This document shows, piece by piece, positions 28,229 to 35,521 of a stretch of DNA of 64,000 nt (its first letter is position 1; the number at the start of each line of letters is the position of its first letter). The position numbers and the translations under genes were made by a program. Below the pieces are notes generated by a model. That model was not told where the DNA came from. It did no database searches and saw only the letters and a program-made list of their open reading frames with translations. This DNA comes from Planotetraspora thailandica (GTDB lineage: Bacteria; Actinomycetota; Actinomycetes; Streptosporangiales; Streptosporangiaceae): positions 1-64,000 of the forward strand of contig NZ_BOOR01000057.1 of the NCBI RefSeq assembly GCF_016863335.1. The letters run 5' to 3'.

Positions 28229-28627
28229 TCATGACGTCTCTCGCGGCTCGAACACCCGACGCTCCGTCCATTGCCACCCGCGCCAGTGAGACGCGGCCTT
28301 CCAGGTCTCGGTAGCCGTCACCGCATGAGCCACCCAGTCGTGCAGTTCTGGTAAAACGGCCTTGCGTAGCTCCTGCCGGATCTCAGCACGATCCGCAGAC
28401 CGGACAGGGTGAACCGATAGCGCGATCCCATAGATGTCTGGATGGATATCGCCCGCACGGCCAGGACGCCAACTGACCGCCAAGACCCAGTCCTGTGGCA
28501 TCTCGCCCAAGAATTTCAGTTCTTGGACGTGTTGGAAGTTCTCCCCGAGCGCTTCGCCCAGATCCGACCGGGTCAACGGCCATGAAGCTCCCCGGGACAA
28601 TTTGCGATCACGAGCAGACACGTCCAC
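28229..28627 (-). CDS. Hypothetical protein in tRNA-Ala island
   Basis: A 132-residue protein of unknown function. Middle and C-terminal regions look like a folded alpha/beta domain (QDWVLAVSWRPGRAGDIHPD, EIRQELRKAVLPELHDWVAH) and a Trp-rich end (HWRGWQWTERRVFE). It starts at a GTG with only a weak ribosome site, and the next gene in the same direction starts 350 bases downstream of the island core. It shares orientation and low GC with the flanking orphan genes. A short plus-strand frame with one membrane helix (28144-28314) overlaps its 3' end. Confidence 0.55.
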   Translation of the reverse strand: MDVSARDRKLSRGASWPLTRSDLGEALGENFQHVQELKFLGEMPQDWVLAVSWRPGRAGDIHPDIYGIALSVHPVRSADRAEIRQELRKAVLPELHDWVAHAVTATETWKAASHWRGWQWTERRVFEPRETS

Positions 28628-28979
28628 CTCGCACGACTCGCCTTCGCTCGACAGACGTCCAATGGCCGAGGAAGGAGTTTCGGGCTAACGTACACGCGAA
28701 GACGGGCTTGTTCTTCCGTCCCCGGGCTGTTGCCCTCCGGGTGGGACGAGGCAGACGGGAAGATCAGTCTAGGAGGGATGCGTGCGTCCGCCCAGGGTTC
28801 TCAGGGCGTGCCACTCCCGTGCCAGTAAGGCAGGGAAACAAGGGGGAATCACGGGGAGTCACGGATACGGCGAAATCGCCTCTGGCATGGACCGCAGCAG
28901 ATCAGCGCGCCGCGTACCGAAGTCTTCCAAACTGGCTACGCGGGGTATTCGCCATCGTCCCGCCTTCACCGGGTTTGCC
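28628..28979. other. Gap containing putative integrase arm site B
   Basis: A 352-base stretch without a convincing gene. It includes an imperfect tandem pair GTGCCACTCCC/GTGCCAGTAAG at 28808-28829, related to arm site A, then AATCACGGGGAGTCACGG (two TCACGG direct repeats) near 28848-28867. I read it as the leftover end of an integration module. Confidence 0.45.
28808..28829 (+). repeat. Putative integrase arm site B
   Basis: GTGCCACTCCC followed directly by GTGCCAGTAAG: the same 11-base period and GTGCCA head as arm site A, with diverged tails. Confidence 0.4.
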
Positions 28980-29513
28980 TTACAAGCGAGGGGTCGGCTC
29001 CCCATTTTCGTCCAGCCCGAAGACATCGGCCCGAACAGTCCGGGATGAGGCGTCGTCGAGCCACTGGACGGTCAAGGTCTCGCCGCGATATTCGATCATG
29101 TTATTGACCCAGTCTGGCAGCTCGTCGTGGACGTCGTCGGCGTGGACAATGAAATCGTCGAAGGCCCCAGCCTGCGTCAGCACGAAACCGTGGACGTGCT
29201 CTTTCGCTTCAGACCAGGTCCGCCACCACAGATGCCCGCCGGTCTGCTCCCACCACGCCTCCATGCGGAGGTACAGCGTTGCGACCCGCTCACCGTCCCG
29301 AATCAGAAACGCCGCACGCTCGCGAAAGGGATCTAGCCGCGGATCACGCCGCATCGGGTCGTCGGTCAGAGGACGCCATGGCACACAATCATGGTGCACC
29401 TCTCCCACCAGAAAGGCGGCCATCCCGACCCCGGGCAAGTCGGGGCCAGGGTGCCATGCCCCGGTAAGACGTACAGCAGCGAAGTACAGCAACACGGCCT
29501 CACGTGACCACAC
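28980..29513 (-). CDS. Hypothetical protein in tRNA-Ala island
   Basis: A 177-residue protein of unknown family. It contains HPGPDLPGVGMAAFLVGEVHH near the start, a WWEQTGGHLWWRTW segment, an acidic stretch (FDDFIVHADDVHDELPDW) and a beta-rich end (YRGETLTVQWLDDASS). It looks like a small soluble globular protein. The start is a GTG at 29513; an ATG at 29423 would remove 30 residues that still read as normal protein, so I keep the longer form. It lies 64 bases before att core copy 2, i.e. at the right end of the first island segment. Confidence 0.6.
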   Translation of the reverse strand: MWSREAVLLYFAAVRLTGAWHPGPDLPGVGMAAFLVGEVHHDCVPWRPLTDDPMRRDPRLDPFRERAAFLIRDGERVATLYLRMEAWWEQTGGHLWWRTWSEAKEHVHGFVLTQAGAFDDFIVHADDVHDELPDWVNNMIEYRGETLTVQWLDDASSRTVRADVFGLDENGEPTPRL

Positions 29514-29577
29514 ATCAGCGGCCCGTAACTACCCAGTGAGCAGGGCGAGGAGCCTTCTACGTCGTGACTGGCGCTCG

Positions 29578-29621
29578 TTTGCAAGCAGGATGTCAGGAGT
29601 TCGAATCTCCTAGGCTCCACC
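29578..29621 (+). repeat. att core copy 2 (tRNA-Ala 3' end, identical)
   Basis: Forty-four bases identical to the anticodon-loop-to-3' end of the intact tRNA-Ala, without any 5' half, so it is not a tRNA gene. It marks the far end of an element integrated into the tRNA (segment 27381-29577, 2.2 kb). Confidence 0.85.
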
Positions 29622-29628
29622 CAAGGTC

Positions 29629-29663
29629 AAAGGCCACTTCCCATGATCAGGAAGTGGCCTTTT
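29629..29663 (+). terminator. Terminator after att copy 2
   Basis: A 13-base stem AAAGGCCACTTCC pairing with GGAAGTGGCCTTT around an 8-base loop, followed by TTTT. Its stem is nearly the same as that after copy 3 but differs from copies 1, 4 and 5. Confidence 0.85.
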
Positions 29664-29756
29664 CGATCTTGCGAGGCAGCGAAGTACGGAACCGGCGCAG
29701 CGGCAATCGGCCATCCGGCGGATTGCGTTTCCGCTATCAACAGAGCGTTCTGAAAG

Positions 29757-30116
29757 TCACCCTGCCTTGAGGAACTGCTCGAAGGCTTCTCGGGCCAGTG
29801 CGGACACCGTCTTACCCTCTTGCTCGGCTCGAGCCTTCGCGCGTTCGCGTAGTTCTTCGGGTACCCGGAAGGACACCCTTGGTGAGTGCGTCCCTTCGCG
29901 TGTCAGGGAGGGACGCCCGCCGCGGCTGGTCGGGACGGGCACGCGGCCCTCATCGATCGCATGGTGAACATCGGCGATCGCATCATCAACATACTTGTCG
30001 GTGATCCGATTGCCCTTGCTGTCATAGATCTCTTCGACGTCACTGTCGATCTCGGAGTCGTGATCCAGGACCAACTCGATATCGTCGGGCGGCCACGCTT
30101 CTCGGTGCTCGGTCAT
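29757..30116 (-). CDS. Ribbon-helix-helix antitoxin (CopG-like)
   Basis: A 119-residue protein. The N-terminal half is acidic (LDHDSEIDSDVEEIYDSKGN) and the C-terminal 45 residues are a RHH domain: RVSFRVPEELRERAKARAEQ then KTVSALAREAFEQFL, with the beta-strand residues that touch DNA at RVSFRV. The start overlaps the toxin stop by four bases (ATGA), so toxin is first and antitoxin second, an order seen in RelE/HigBA- and BrnTA-like modules. The acidic part probably neutralises the basic toxin. It is the only pair in its island segment (att copies 2 to 3). Confidence 0.8.
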   Translation of the reverse strand: MTEHREAWPPDDIELVLDHDSEIDSDVEEIYDSKGNRITDKYVDDAIADVHHAIDEGRVPVPTSRGGRPSLTREGTHSPRVSFRVPEELRERAKARAEQEGKTVSALAREAFEQFLKAG

Positions 30117-30364
30117 GGCTTCCTCCTCCTCAACGCAGTCGGCATCACGTGAATGATCACCATGTACTTATCGGTGAGGATGCCTATCACTTCCAGTTCG
30201 ACGCCCCTATCATCTGGGCCGATCCACACCCATCGGTCCTCCAAATTAGGGTCGGCGGCCGGAACAATGGCCGGCGGTCCGGATCGAACCACGTGAAGAG
30301 CACGCGCCTGCCCGATGCGGTGCTTGCGTGCCGACCGGTAGAAGCGCAACTTCCTCATGCCCAT
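30113..30364 (-). CDS. Putative RelE-fold toxin partnered with RHH antitoxin
   Basis: An 83-residue protein. It opens MGMRKLRFYRSARKHRIGQA, then RWVWIGPDDRGVELEVIG and ends MVIIHVMPTALRRRKP: a basic N-terminal helix with KH..IG, a strand with WVWIGPDDRGxELEV and a final HxMP strand. This set recurs in small proteins encoded beside CopG-type antitoxins and resembles BrnT/RelE-superfamily ribonucleases, hence the call; I see no experimentally defined catalytic residues. Start at the ATG at 30364, or 30358. An AT-rich box (CATAATAT) lies directly upstream, so the mRNA may be nearly leaderless. Confidence 0.65.
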   Translation of the reverse strand: MGMRKLRFYRSARKHRIGQARALHVVRSGPPAIVPAADPNLEDRWVWIGPDDRGVELEVIGILTDKYMVIIHVMPTALRRRKP

Positions 30365-30465
30365 ATTATGTCCGACACAACCATGACGGGTAGGGCGTTC
30401 CCCGGACCCGCGCACATGGTGCGTGTGCGTGTCCGGGGGTGACTCGGGGATCCGCGTGGCTGAGC

Positions 30466-30531
30466 TGATCATCGGGCCATCAGCGGGCCATTAAGGGCGG
30501 TCAACAGGAGGCAGTCACGGTCACTCGCGGA
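30466..30531 (+). repeat. 66-bp repeat copy 1 (with arm site C)
   Basis: About 89 percent identical (59/66) to 39761-39826. It contains arm site C (30474-30495, GGGCCATCAGC then GGGCCATTAAG) and lies 48 bases before att core copy 3. The second copy has lost its att core. Confidence 0.75.
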
Positions 30532-30578
30532 CTGCCCCTCGCCCAGGTCGCGCCCGTTTCCCCTGAAGACCAGGCCGA

Positions 30579-30622
30579 TTTGCAAACAGGATGTCAGGAG
30601 TTCGAATCTCCTAGGCTCCACC
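30579..30622 (+). repeat. att core copy 3 (tRNA-Ala 3' end, one mismatch)
   Basis: Same 44 bases as the tRNA 3' end except A for G at the anticodon stem (GCAAACAGG), which would unpair the stem, confirming it is not a functional tRNA part. It closes the 1.0-kb toxin-antitoxin segment 29622-30578. Confidence 0.85.
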
Positions 30623-30630
30623 GCACGTAG

Positions 30631-30663
30631 AAGGCCACTTCCTATGGTCAGGAAGTGGCCTTT
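30631..30663 (+). terminator. Terminator after att copy 3
   Basis: AAGGCCACTTCC pairs with GGAAGTGGCCTT around an 8-base loop, then TTCG. The stem is the same as at copy 2, which suggests these two segments derive from related elements. Confidence 0.8.
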
Positions 30664-30712
30664 CGATCTTGTACAGCTGCAGAGTACAGCTACACCTTCC
30701 CCGAAGTCTGAT

Positions 30713-31612
30713 CTAGCCGATGAGGGCCTCGGTGATCTGACGGGTGGTCTGCGCGGCGATCCTCGGGTTGACGGCGGCATAGGCGGTGTAGGCGTTCAGG
30801 CCGGTGGCAAGGGCCCAGCCGCGACCTCGGGTCCAGGTGGCGTCGTCCACGCCGAGTGCGGCGCGGAAGCCGGCTCGGCTGTCGGCCGACATCAGGGTGA
30901 AGGCGATGGTCAGGTCGCAGGCTGGATCGCCGATGCCGAGCCCGCCGAAGTCGATGACCGCGCTGAGACGGCCGTCGGCGGTCAGCAGGTTGCCGGTGTG
31001 GAAGTCGCCGTGGAACCAGACTGGAGGGCGATCCCATCCGGGGGCGCTCAGGGCCGCGTTCCACAGTTCAGTCATGGCGATGGCGTCGAACACGTCGCCG
31101 ACCTCTGCGATGGCGGTCCGCGTCGCGCGATCCCGGTCGGCCAACGGCCGGGCGGTGAGATCCTCGCGAGCCTTCAGTGCCTGAACGTCCTCGGCCCTGA
31201 ACTGCTGAAGAGCTGCCAGGAACTCCGCCAGTTCGACGGCGGCTGCGGACGAGTGGGTCAGTGTCTCGACGGTGGCCACCTCTCCCTTCAGCCAGCGGGA
31301 CACTGCCCACCGCCACGGATAGCCGAAGTCGGGCTCACCTACTCCCACCGGTACGGGGATGGCCAGGGGCAGGTGTGGGGCGAGCCGGGGCAGCCACTCA
31401 AATTCTTTCTCAGCCTGTCGGATGGCGCCGGCGTGGCGGGGCAGCCGGACGGACAGTTGCTCGCCCAGCCGGTAGATCACATGGTCCGAGCCGGCCGGAT
31501 CGAGCAGTTCCAGAGTTAGCGCGCCCCACTGCGGGAACTGCGTATCGACCAGCCTCCTGACCAGTGCGGCATCGATCGTGGGGCGGGTGTCCGCGGTTCT
31601 TGAGGCTGCCAA
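30713..31612 (-). CDS. APH-family phosphotransferase
   Basis: A 299-residue kinase of the aminoglycoside/choline phosphotransferase superfamily. Catalytic loop FHGDFHTGN (Asp and Asn), followed by AVIDFGGLGIGDP for the metal-binding Asp, matches APH(2'')/macrolide-kinase-like and MphE-type proteins. The N-lobe contains YRLGEQLSVRLPR with the ATP Lys replaced by Arg. The TTG at 31612 is six bases after AGGAG; the TTG at 31618 abuts it. In an island, an antibiotic-resistance kinase is plausible, but housekeeping relatives act on homoserine, methylthioribose or unknown metabolites. Confidence 0.85.
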   Translation of the reverse strand: MAASRTADTRPTIDAALVRRLVDTQFPQWGALTLELLDPAGSDHVIYRLGEQLSVRLPRHAGAIRQAEKEFEWLPRLAPHLPLAIPVPVGVGEPDFGYPWRWAVSRWLKGEVATVETLTHSSAAAVELAEFLAALQQFRAEDVQALKAREDLTARPLADRDRATRTAIAEVGDVFDAIAMTELWNAALSAPGWDRPPVWFHGDFHTGNLLTADGRLSAVIDFGGLGIGDPACDLTIAFTLMSADSRAGFRAALGVDDATWTRGRGWALATGLNAYTAYAAVNPRIAAQTTRQITEALIG

Positions 31613-31727
31613 GAGCAACTCCTGCGATCGGCCCGCTCCGCGCGGCGGGTGGCCGGACCATCACAGTGCACCGTGGACTTGCCTGTCGACCGGATTTCCT
31701 CGATCCCGCTCCGGACCGGTAGCCACC

Positions 31728-32405
31728 TCAGTCGGAGGTGATGCGTGGATCACCGGGTCCGATGCCGTTGAGGTAGGCGAGGACGGCCAGCACCCGTCGA
31801 TTGGTGTCGTTCGAGGCCGCGAGGTCGAGCTTGGCGAAGATCGTGGTGGTGTATTTGCTGACCGAGCCCTCGCTGAGGAAGAGTCGCTGGGCGATGGTGG
31901 CATTGGAATAGCCCTCGGCCATCAGGGCCAGCACGTCGAGCTCGCGCGGGTTCAGGCGGCTCAGTGTGCTCTCGCGCCTCGTGCCGGCCAGCAGTTGCGA
32001 GATCACTTCGGGGTCCATTGCGGTACCCCCGGCGGCGACCCGCCGTACCGCGTCGACGAACTGCTCGGCGTTGAAGACACGGTCTTTGAGCAGGTAGCCG
32101 ACGCTGCCCGTGCCGTCGGCGAGCAATTCGCGGGCGTAGAGCTGCTGGACGTACTGCGAGAGCACCAGCACCGGCATCCCGGGCCTCTCCCGGCGGGCCT
32201 CCAGCGCGACTCGCAATCCCTCGTCGGTGAAGGTGGGCGGCAGCCGCACGTCGACGACGGCCACGTCGGGGCGATGCTCGGCCAGGGCGTCGGCGAGCTC
32301 GGGGCCGCTCTCCACTGCCGCTACGACCTCGAGGCCGTGGGCCTGCAGGAGCCGGGACAGCCCGTCCCTCAGGAGGTAGAGGTCCTCGGCGAGGACAACA
32401 CGCAC
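31728..32405 (-). CDS. NarL/LuxR-type response regulator
   Basis: A 225-residue regulator. The receiver domain has VAVVDVRLPP with the phospho-Asp, LSQYVQQLY and the Lys in GYLLKDRVF. The C-terminal LuxR-type helix-turn-helix reads LNPRELDVLALMAEGYSNAT then LFLSEGSVSKYTTTIFAKL. Its 5' end overlaps the histidine kinase 3' end by 37 bases, so both are translated from one mRNA. It ends 115 bases before the APH gene in the same direction. Likely target is the divergent membrane-protein gene at 33868 (inference). Confidence 0.92.
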   Translation of the reverse strand: MRVVLAEDLYLLRDGLSRLLQAHGLEVVAAVESGPELADALAEHRPDVAVVDVRLPPTFTDEGLRVALEARRERPGMPVLVLSQYVQQLYARELLADGTGSVGYLLKDRVFNAEQFVDAVRRVAAGGTAMDPEVISQLLAGTRRESTLSRLNPRELDVLALMAEGYSNATIAQRLFLSEGSVSKYTTTIFAKLDLAASNDTNRRVLAVLAYLNGIGPGDPRITSD

Positions 32406-33700
32406 GGAATCTCCATCGTCAGTTCGGTCGGACCGCCCCGGGGGCTGTCGACGATCACGTTACCGTCGAAGACACCGAGCCTGCGCTGCAGCCCGCGCAG
32501 GCCCGAGCCGCGCGAAGGGTCGGCGCCGCCCTGCCCGTCGTCGCGCACGACGATGCGCAGCATCTTGCCGTCGTGCCGTATCTCCACCTGCGCGAGGCGA
32601 GCGGAGGCATGGCGGACCGCGTTGGTGAGCGCCTCCGACACCGCGAAATAGGCGGCGGACTCGAGCGGCGGCTCCGGTCTGCCGTCCAGGTCGGACTGCA
32701 CGGTGACGTCGAGCGGATTCTCCAGGGCCATCAGGCGCAGCGCGTCGCCGAGGCCGCGTTCGGCCAGCACCGGCGGGTAGATGCCGTGCACCAGGTCGCG
32801 CAGCTCACGCAGCGCGGCGGCCGAGCTCTCGCGGGCCTCCGCGAGGAGCGGGGCGACGGCTTCGGGGTCGCTACGCAGCAACTGCTCGGCCGCACCGAGC
32901 GTCATGCCGATCGCCACCAGCCTGGCCTGGGCACCGTCGTGCAAGTCGCGCTCGATCCGGCGCAGTTCGGCGGCCTGCGCGTTGATCGCGTCGGTGCGGG
33001 TCTCGGTGAGGCGCTCGACGCGTTGGGCTAGCCACGCCTGTCTGGTGGGGGCCAGCAGGGCGTGGGTCCAGCGTGCATGCGCGCGCACGGCCGAGGGCGC
33101 CACGGCGATCCCGAAGAGCACGGTGGCTGCCCCGACCAGCGTCCCGAGCAGTGCCGTGGTCGTGGAGCCACCGTGGATGACGCCGTATCTCGCCAGCTCC
33201 GGCAGGGCGGTGCCCTCCGATGGGAGCCACGGCAGCACCGCACTCGCCAGTCCGTACGTGACCAGCGCGGCGGGCACCAGCGCGAACACGCTGCCGACTA
33301 CCGGATCGACCAGCAGCCAGAGCAGGTCCCGCCAGGTCGCGGAGTCGCGCAAGAACCAGTTCGTGTAGAGCGACGCCTTCGCCACCCAGCGCGAGTGGTG
33401 GTAGTCGTAGCCGGTCCAGTACCACCCGTGCTCGACCTGCTGGAGGGCCGGGCGGGGCAGGTAGGGGGCCGGGATCTCGACGCCGCCCCAACGACCGGCC
33501 AGCTTACGGCTCAGCCCGGCAAGCCGGCGCCCGAGGACGAACATCATCAGCAGCGTCAGGGACACCACACTGGCGTAGCCGTCGGCCACGACGAAAACCG
33601 GGAGCAGGGCCAGCACGGCCGCCACCGGTTTCAGGCCTGCGAGCAGTAGACCGCGGGCCAGTACCACGACGTGCGCGCGGGCGGTCACCCAGATGTTCAC
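32369..33700 (-). CDS. Sensor histidine kinase, NarL-type (HisKA_3)
   Basis: About 443 residues. The N-terminal half has two hydrophobic pairs (residues 15-65 and 155-245) around a Trp-rich intramembrane/short loop region (WYWTGYDYHHSRW). The DHp helix RRIERDLHDGAQARLVAIGM carries the phospho-His; the ATPase domain has SEALTNAVRHA, DDGQGGAD and GSGLRGLQRRL. The start is uncertain: GTG at 33700 or 33703 after TGGGGCTG, or further upstream at 33847. It pairs with the response regulator with overlapping ends and faces the membrane gene at 33868. Confidence 0.9.
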   Translation of the reverse strand: MNIWVTARAHVVVLARGLLLAGLKPVAAVLALLPVFVVADGYASVVSLTLLMMFVLGRRLAGLSRKLAGRWGGVEIPAPYLPRPALQQVEHGWYWTGYDYHHSRWVAKASLYTNWFLRDSATWRDLLWLLVDPVVGSVFALVPAALVTYGLASAVLPWLPSEGTALPELARYGVIHGGSTTTALLGTLVGAATVLFGIAVAPSAVRAHARWTHALLAPTRQAWLAQRVERLTETRTDAINAQAAELRRIERDLHDGAQARLVAIGMTLGAAEQLLRSDPEAVAPLLAEARESSAAALRELRDLVHGIYPPVLAERGLGDALRLMALENPLDVTVQSDLDGRPEPPLESAAYFAVSEALTNAVRHASARLAQVEIRHDGKMLRIVVRDDGQGGADPSRGSGLRGLQRRLGVFDGNVIVDSPRGGPTELTMEIPCVLSSPRTSTS

Positions 33701-33867
33701 CACAGCCCCAAGTGTGCCGTCCCGTCGCGGAGCCACTACCCGCCTGGGCCCCACGATCCAGTGGGTCCAGACCCACCCGGGACGGTGGCTAACGGGATAC
33801 CGGCAGCCGATGTCTGATCCGTAGCGTCGTCCATGTCGCCGCAACACACCGCGAAAGGTTCAAGACG

Positions 33868-34350
33868 ATGACCACTCAGCTCACCTCCGCCACTGCCGTT
33901 CCCGCCCACACTGGTCCCGCCGGGGCCGACGTCTTCGTCAGCCCTGTCCCGGTTGCCATCGATGCCCCGACGCGGTGGACCTTCACGCTGCTTCGGGCCA
34001 ACGCCGGTCTCAGTGTGGCCTTCCTCGGTCTGGCGTTCGTGTTCCGCGACGGTCTCGACCCGGTGGTGTGGATCCGGGCGGCCGGGGTGACGTTGCTGGC
34101 GCTGATGTCGCTGCGCTGGGCGGCCAGGATGCGTTCCGGCGCCCGCTCGGCGTGGTTGCGCATGCTGTGGGTGTCGGTGGTCGGTCCGATCGGCATCGCC
34201 GCCCTGGTCCTGCTGCCCGGCCCGTACCCGATGTGGGCCCGTGTGGAGCAGGCCGTACAGGGGTTGCTGCTGCTCGGCGTCGCCTGGACCGTCACCCGCC
34301 CGCAGGTCCGTGCCCGGATCGCCAAGGCATCGGTGAAGAAGAGCCGCTGA
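33868..34350 (+). CDS. Small membrane protein divergent from two-component system
   Basis: A 160-residue protein with about four membrane segments (LSVAFLGLAFVF, AAGVTLLALMSL, VVGPIGIAALVLL, GLLLLGVAWTV) and a basic C-terminus KASVKKSR. The ATG follows AAAGG by nine bases. It is divergent from the histidine kinase with at most 167 bases between them, and ends 13 bases before att core copy 4, so an element boundary abuts the stop codon. Function is unknown; DUF-type membrane proteins beside such kinases often are the regulated output. Confidence 0.8.
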   Translation: MTTQLTSATAVPAHTGPAGADVFVSPVPVAIDAPTRWTFTLLRANAGLSVAFLGLAFVFRDGLDPVVWIRAAGVTLLALMSLRWAARMRSGARSAWLRMLWVSVVGPIGIAALVLLPGPYPMWARVEQAVQGLLLLGVAWTVTRPQVRARIAKASVKKSR

Positions 34351-34362
34351 GCGGGTCGCTTC

Positions 34363-34403
34363 GCAAGCAGGATGTCAGGAGTTCGAATTCCCTAGGCTCC
34401 ACC
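34363..34403 (+). repeat. att core copy 4 (tRNA-Ala 3' end, two mismatches)
   Basis: Forty-one bases of the tRNA-Ala 3' end with the transposed pair GAATTCCC for GAATCTCC in the T arm. It follows the membrane-protein stop by 13 bases and closes the 3.7-kb segment with the kinase and two-component genes. Confidence 0.85.
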
Positions 34404-34409
34404 AGGAAA

Positions 34410-34442
34410 AACGCCGCTTTCCCGATCGAGGAAAGCGGCGTT
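34410..34442 (+). terminator. Terminator after att copy 4
   Basis: A perfect 13-base stem AACGCCGCTTTCC with GGAAAGCGGCGTT around CGATCGA. Position relative to the att core is the same as in the other copies, but the stem sequence is its own. Confidence 0.8.
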
Positions 34443-34443
34443 C

Positions 34444-34464
34444 GGGCCATTAACGGGCATTAGC
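34444..34464 (+). repeat. Putative integrase arm site D
   Basis: GGGCCATTAAC followed by GGGCATTAGC (one base shorter), starting 41 bases after the end of att core 4, the same distance as arm site A from att core 1. Confidence 0.5.
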
Positions 34465-34600
34465 TCGCGGCGGCGAGAGCCGCTTCTCGGACGGCGAGAT
34501 CGGCCTCCTGGAAGAACGCGGACACAGCGTCGAAGAGCACGGGGCGGACCGCTTTGATCCCCACGAACTCCGGGGACGCAATGGCGCCCGAAGGATGGCA
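34460..34600 (-). pseudogene. C-terminal gene fragment, possibly HEAT-repeat-like
   Basis: On the minus strand a frame runs to a TAA at 34460-34462 and reads RPVLFDAVSAFFQEADLAV then REAALAAAS, which resembles the last helix pair of a repeat-type alpha-helical protein. It has no start, and upstream the frame loses protein character. It sits directly beside arm site D, in a 302-base gap that otherwise has only the att core and terminator. I take it for a gene cut by recombination. Confidence 0.35.
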
Positions 34601-34652
34601 CGTCCTCGCAGTACCGCGTCCTCGGCCGGTTCGGTGTCGGCGCCGCTGACAG

Positions 34653-35420
34653 TTATGGGGTGGTGAGCGGCGTTGCGGAGGGCTCGTGGTAGTGGCGGTC
34701 TGCCCTGCGCGGGTTCTGTTCGCTTGGTGTGCTGGGGGCGCTGAGTTGGGCTTCGAGGCCGTCGAGGATGGCTTGGAGGCCGAACTGGAAGGTGTTGTCG
34801 GGGGCAGCGGCGTATTCGGCGGCTGTGTCGAGGCGGGCGCGCAGCCGTGGGAACTGCGCCGCGATCTCGTGGGCCTTTGCCATGCTTTCGTGCATCAGGG
34901 CCTCGGCGTTACCGCCGTCGCGGCCGAGCTTCCTGGTGAACGAGGCGGCTGCGGCCGGGACGAGGGCGTTGCCGAGCACGAAAGTGAAGACGGTGGCTGC
35001 TGCCTGATCGACCTGCGCACCGGTGAATCCGGCCGCCTCGTAGATGGCGTAACCGTGGTCGTCGTGGCGGGCCTTGCCGGGGCCGAAGATCATGTACGAG
35101 CCGAAGGCCTGCACTAGCCAGGAGTGGCGGGTGAGCATCGCGTGCAGGTCGGTGGCCATCTGTGTGGCGGCCGTCCGCCAGTCGATCGTGGCCAGGTCGG
35201 GGAGCGCGATCTGGTGCCACACCTCGTCGCCGGCGAGGGTGATGAGGTTGTCCTTGCTGCCCACGTGCCAATAGACGGCGGTGGCTGCAGAGCCCAGCCG
35301 CTTGCCCAGCGCGCGCATGTTCATGCCTTCCAGGCCTTCCTCGTCCAGCAGGTCAATGGCTGCCTTGACGATCTGTTCGCGGGTCAGCGTGTCACGCGGC
35401 ATCCGCCCACCATATGCCAT
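34653..35420 (-). CDS. TetR-family regulator (TetR_C type)
   Basis: A 255-residue repressor. The DNA-binding domain is LTREQIVKAAIDLLDEEGLE then MRALGKRLGSAATAVYWHVG, and the long C-domain with HSWLVQAFGSYMIFGPGKARHDDH belongs to the drug-binding TetR_C group. It may start at the ATG at 35402 instead. Three copies of a 17-bp operator-like sequence lie just upstream, between it and the divergent serine hydrolase, so it likely represses both itself and that gene. Confidence 0.9.
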   Translation of the reverse strand: MAYGGRMPRDTLTREQIVKAAIDLLDEEGLEGMNMRALGKRLGSAATAVYWHVGSKDNLITLAGDEVWHQIALPDLATIDWRTAATQMATDLHAMLTRHSWLVQAFGSYMIFGPGKARHDDHGYAIYEAAGFTGAQVDQAAATVFTFVLGNALVPAAAASFTRKLGRDGGNAEALMHESMAKAHEIAAQFPRLRARLDTAAEYAAAPDNTFQFGLQAILDGLEAQLSAPSTPSEQNPRRADRHYHEPSATPLTTP

Positions 35421-35430
35421 CCGGCTGGTT

Positions 35431-35504
35431 CTTGCACAATGTTCAAGAGACCACTTGCACAGCGTTCAAGTATGAGCTAGCGTCCCACTTGAACACAGTG
35501 CAAG
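35431..35504. promoter_or_regulatory. Triple operator CTTGCACnnnGTTCAAG
   Basis: Three 17-bp sites: CTTGCACAATGTTCAAG (35431-35447), CTTGCACAGCGTTCAAG (35454-35470) and, inverted, CTTGAACACAGTGCAAG (35488-35504). Each is an imperfect palindrome (CTTGmAC...GTkCAAG). They fill the divergent promoter region of the TetR and serine-hydrolase genes. Confidence 0.8.
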
Positions 35505-35521
35505 TCGCGAACGGAGATGAC

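Noticed and set aside
28495-29613. Plus-strand open frame of 372 codons in the island
   Set aside because: Opposes three minus-strand frames with normal protein character; composition is Arg/Ser-rich low complexity.
29366-30780. Minus-strand peptides containing EPRRFELLTSCLQ at att copies 2 and 3
   Set aside because: They are antisense translations of the tRNA-Ala 3' end, a known source of false homology.
29578-34403. Calling att copies 2-4 as tRNA genes
   Set aside because: They lack acceptor 5' strand, D arm and half of the anticodon arm; copy 3 also breaks the anticodon stem.
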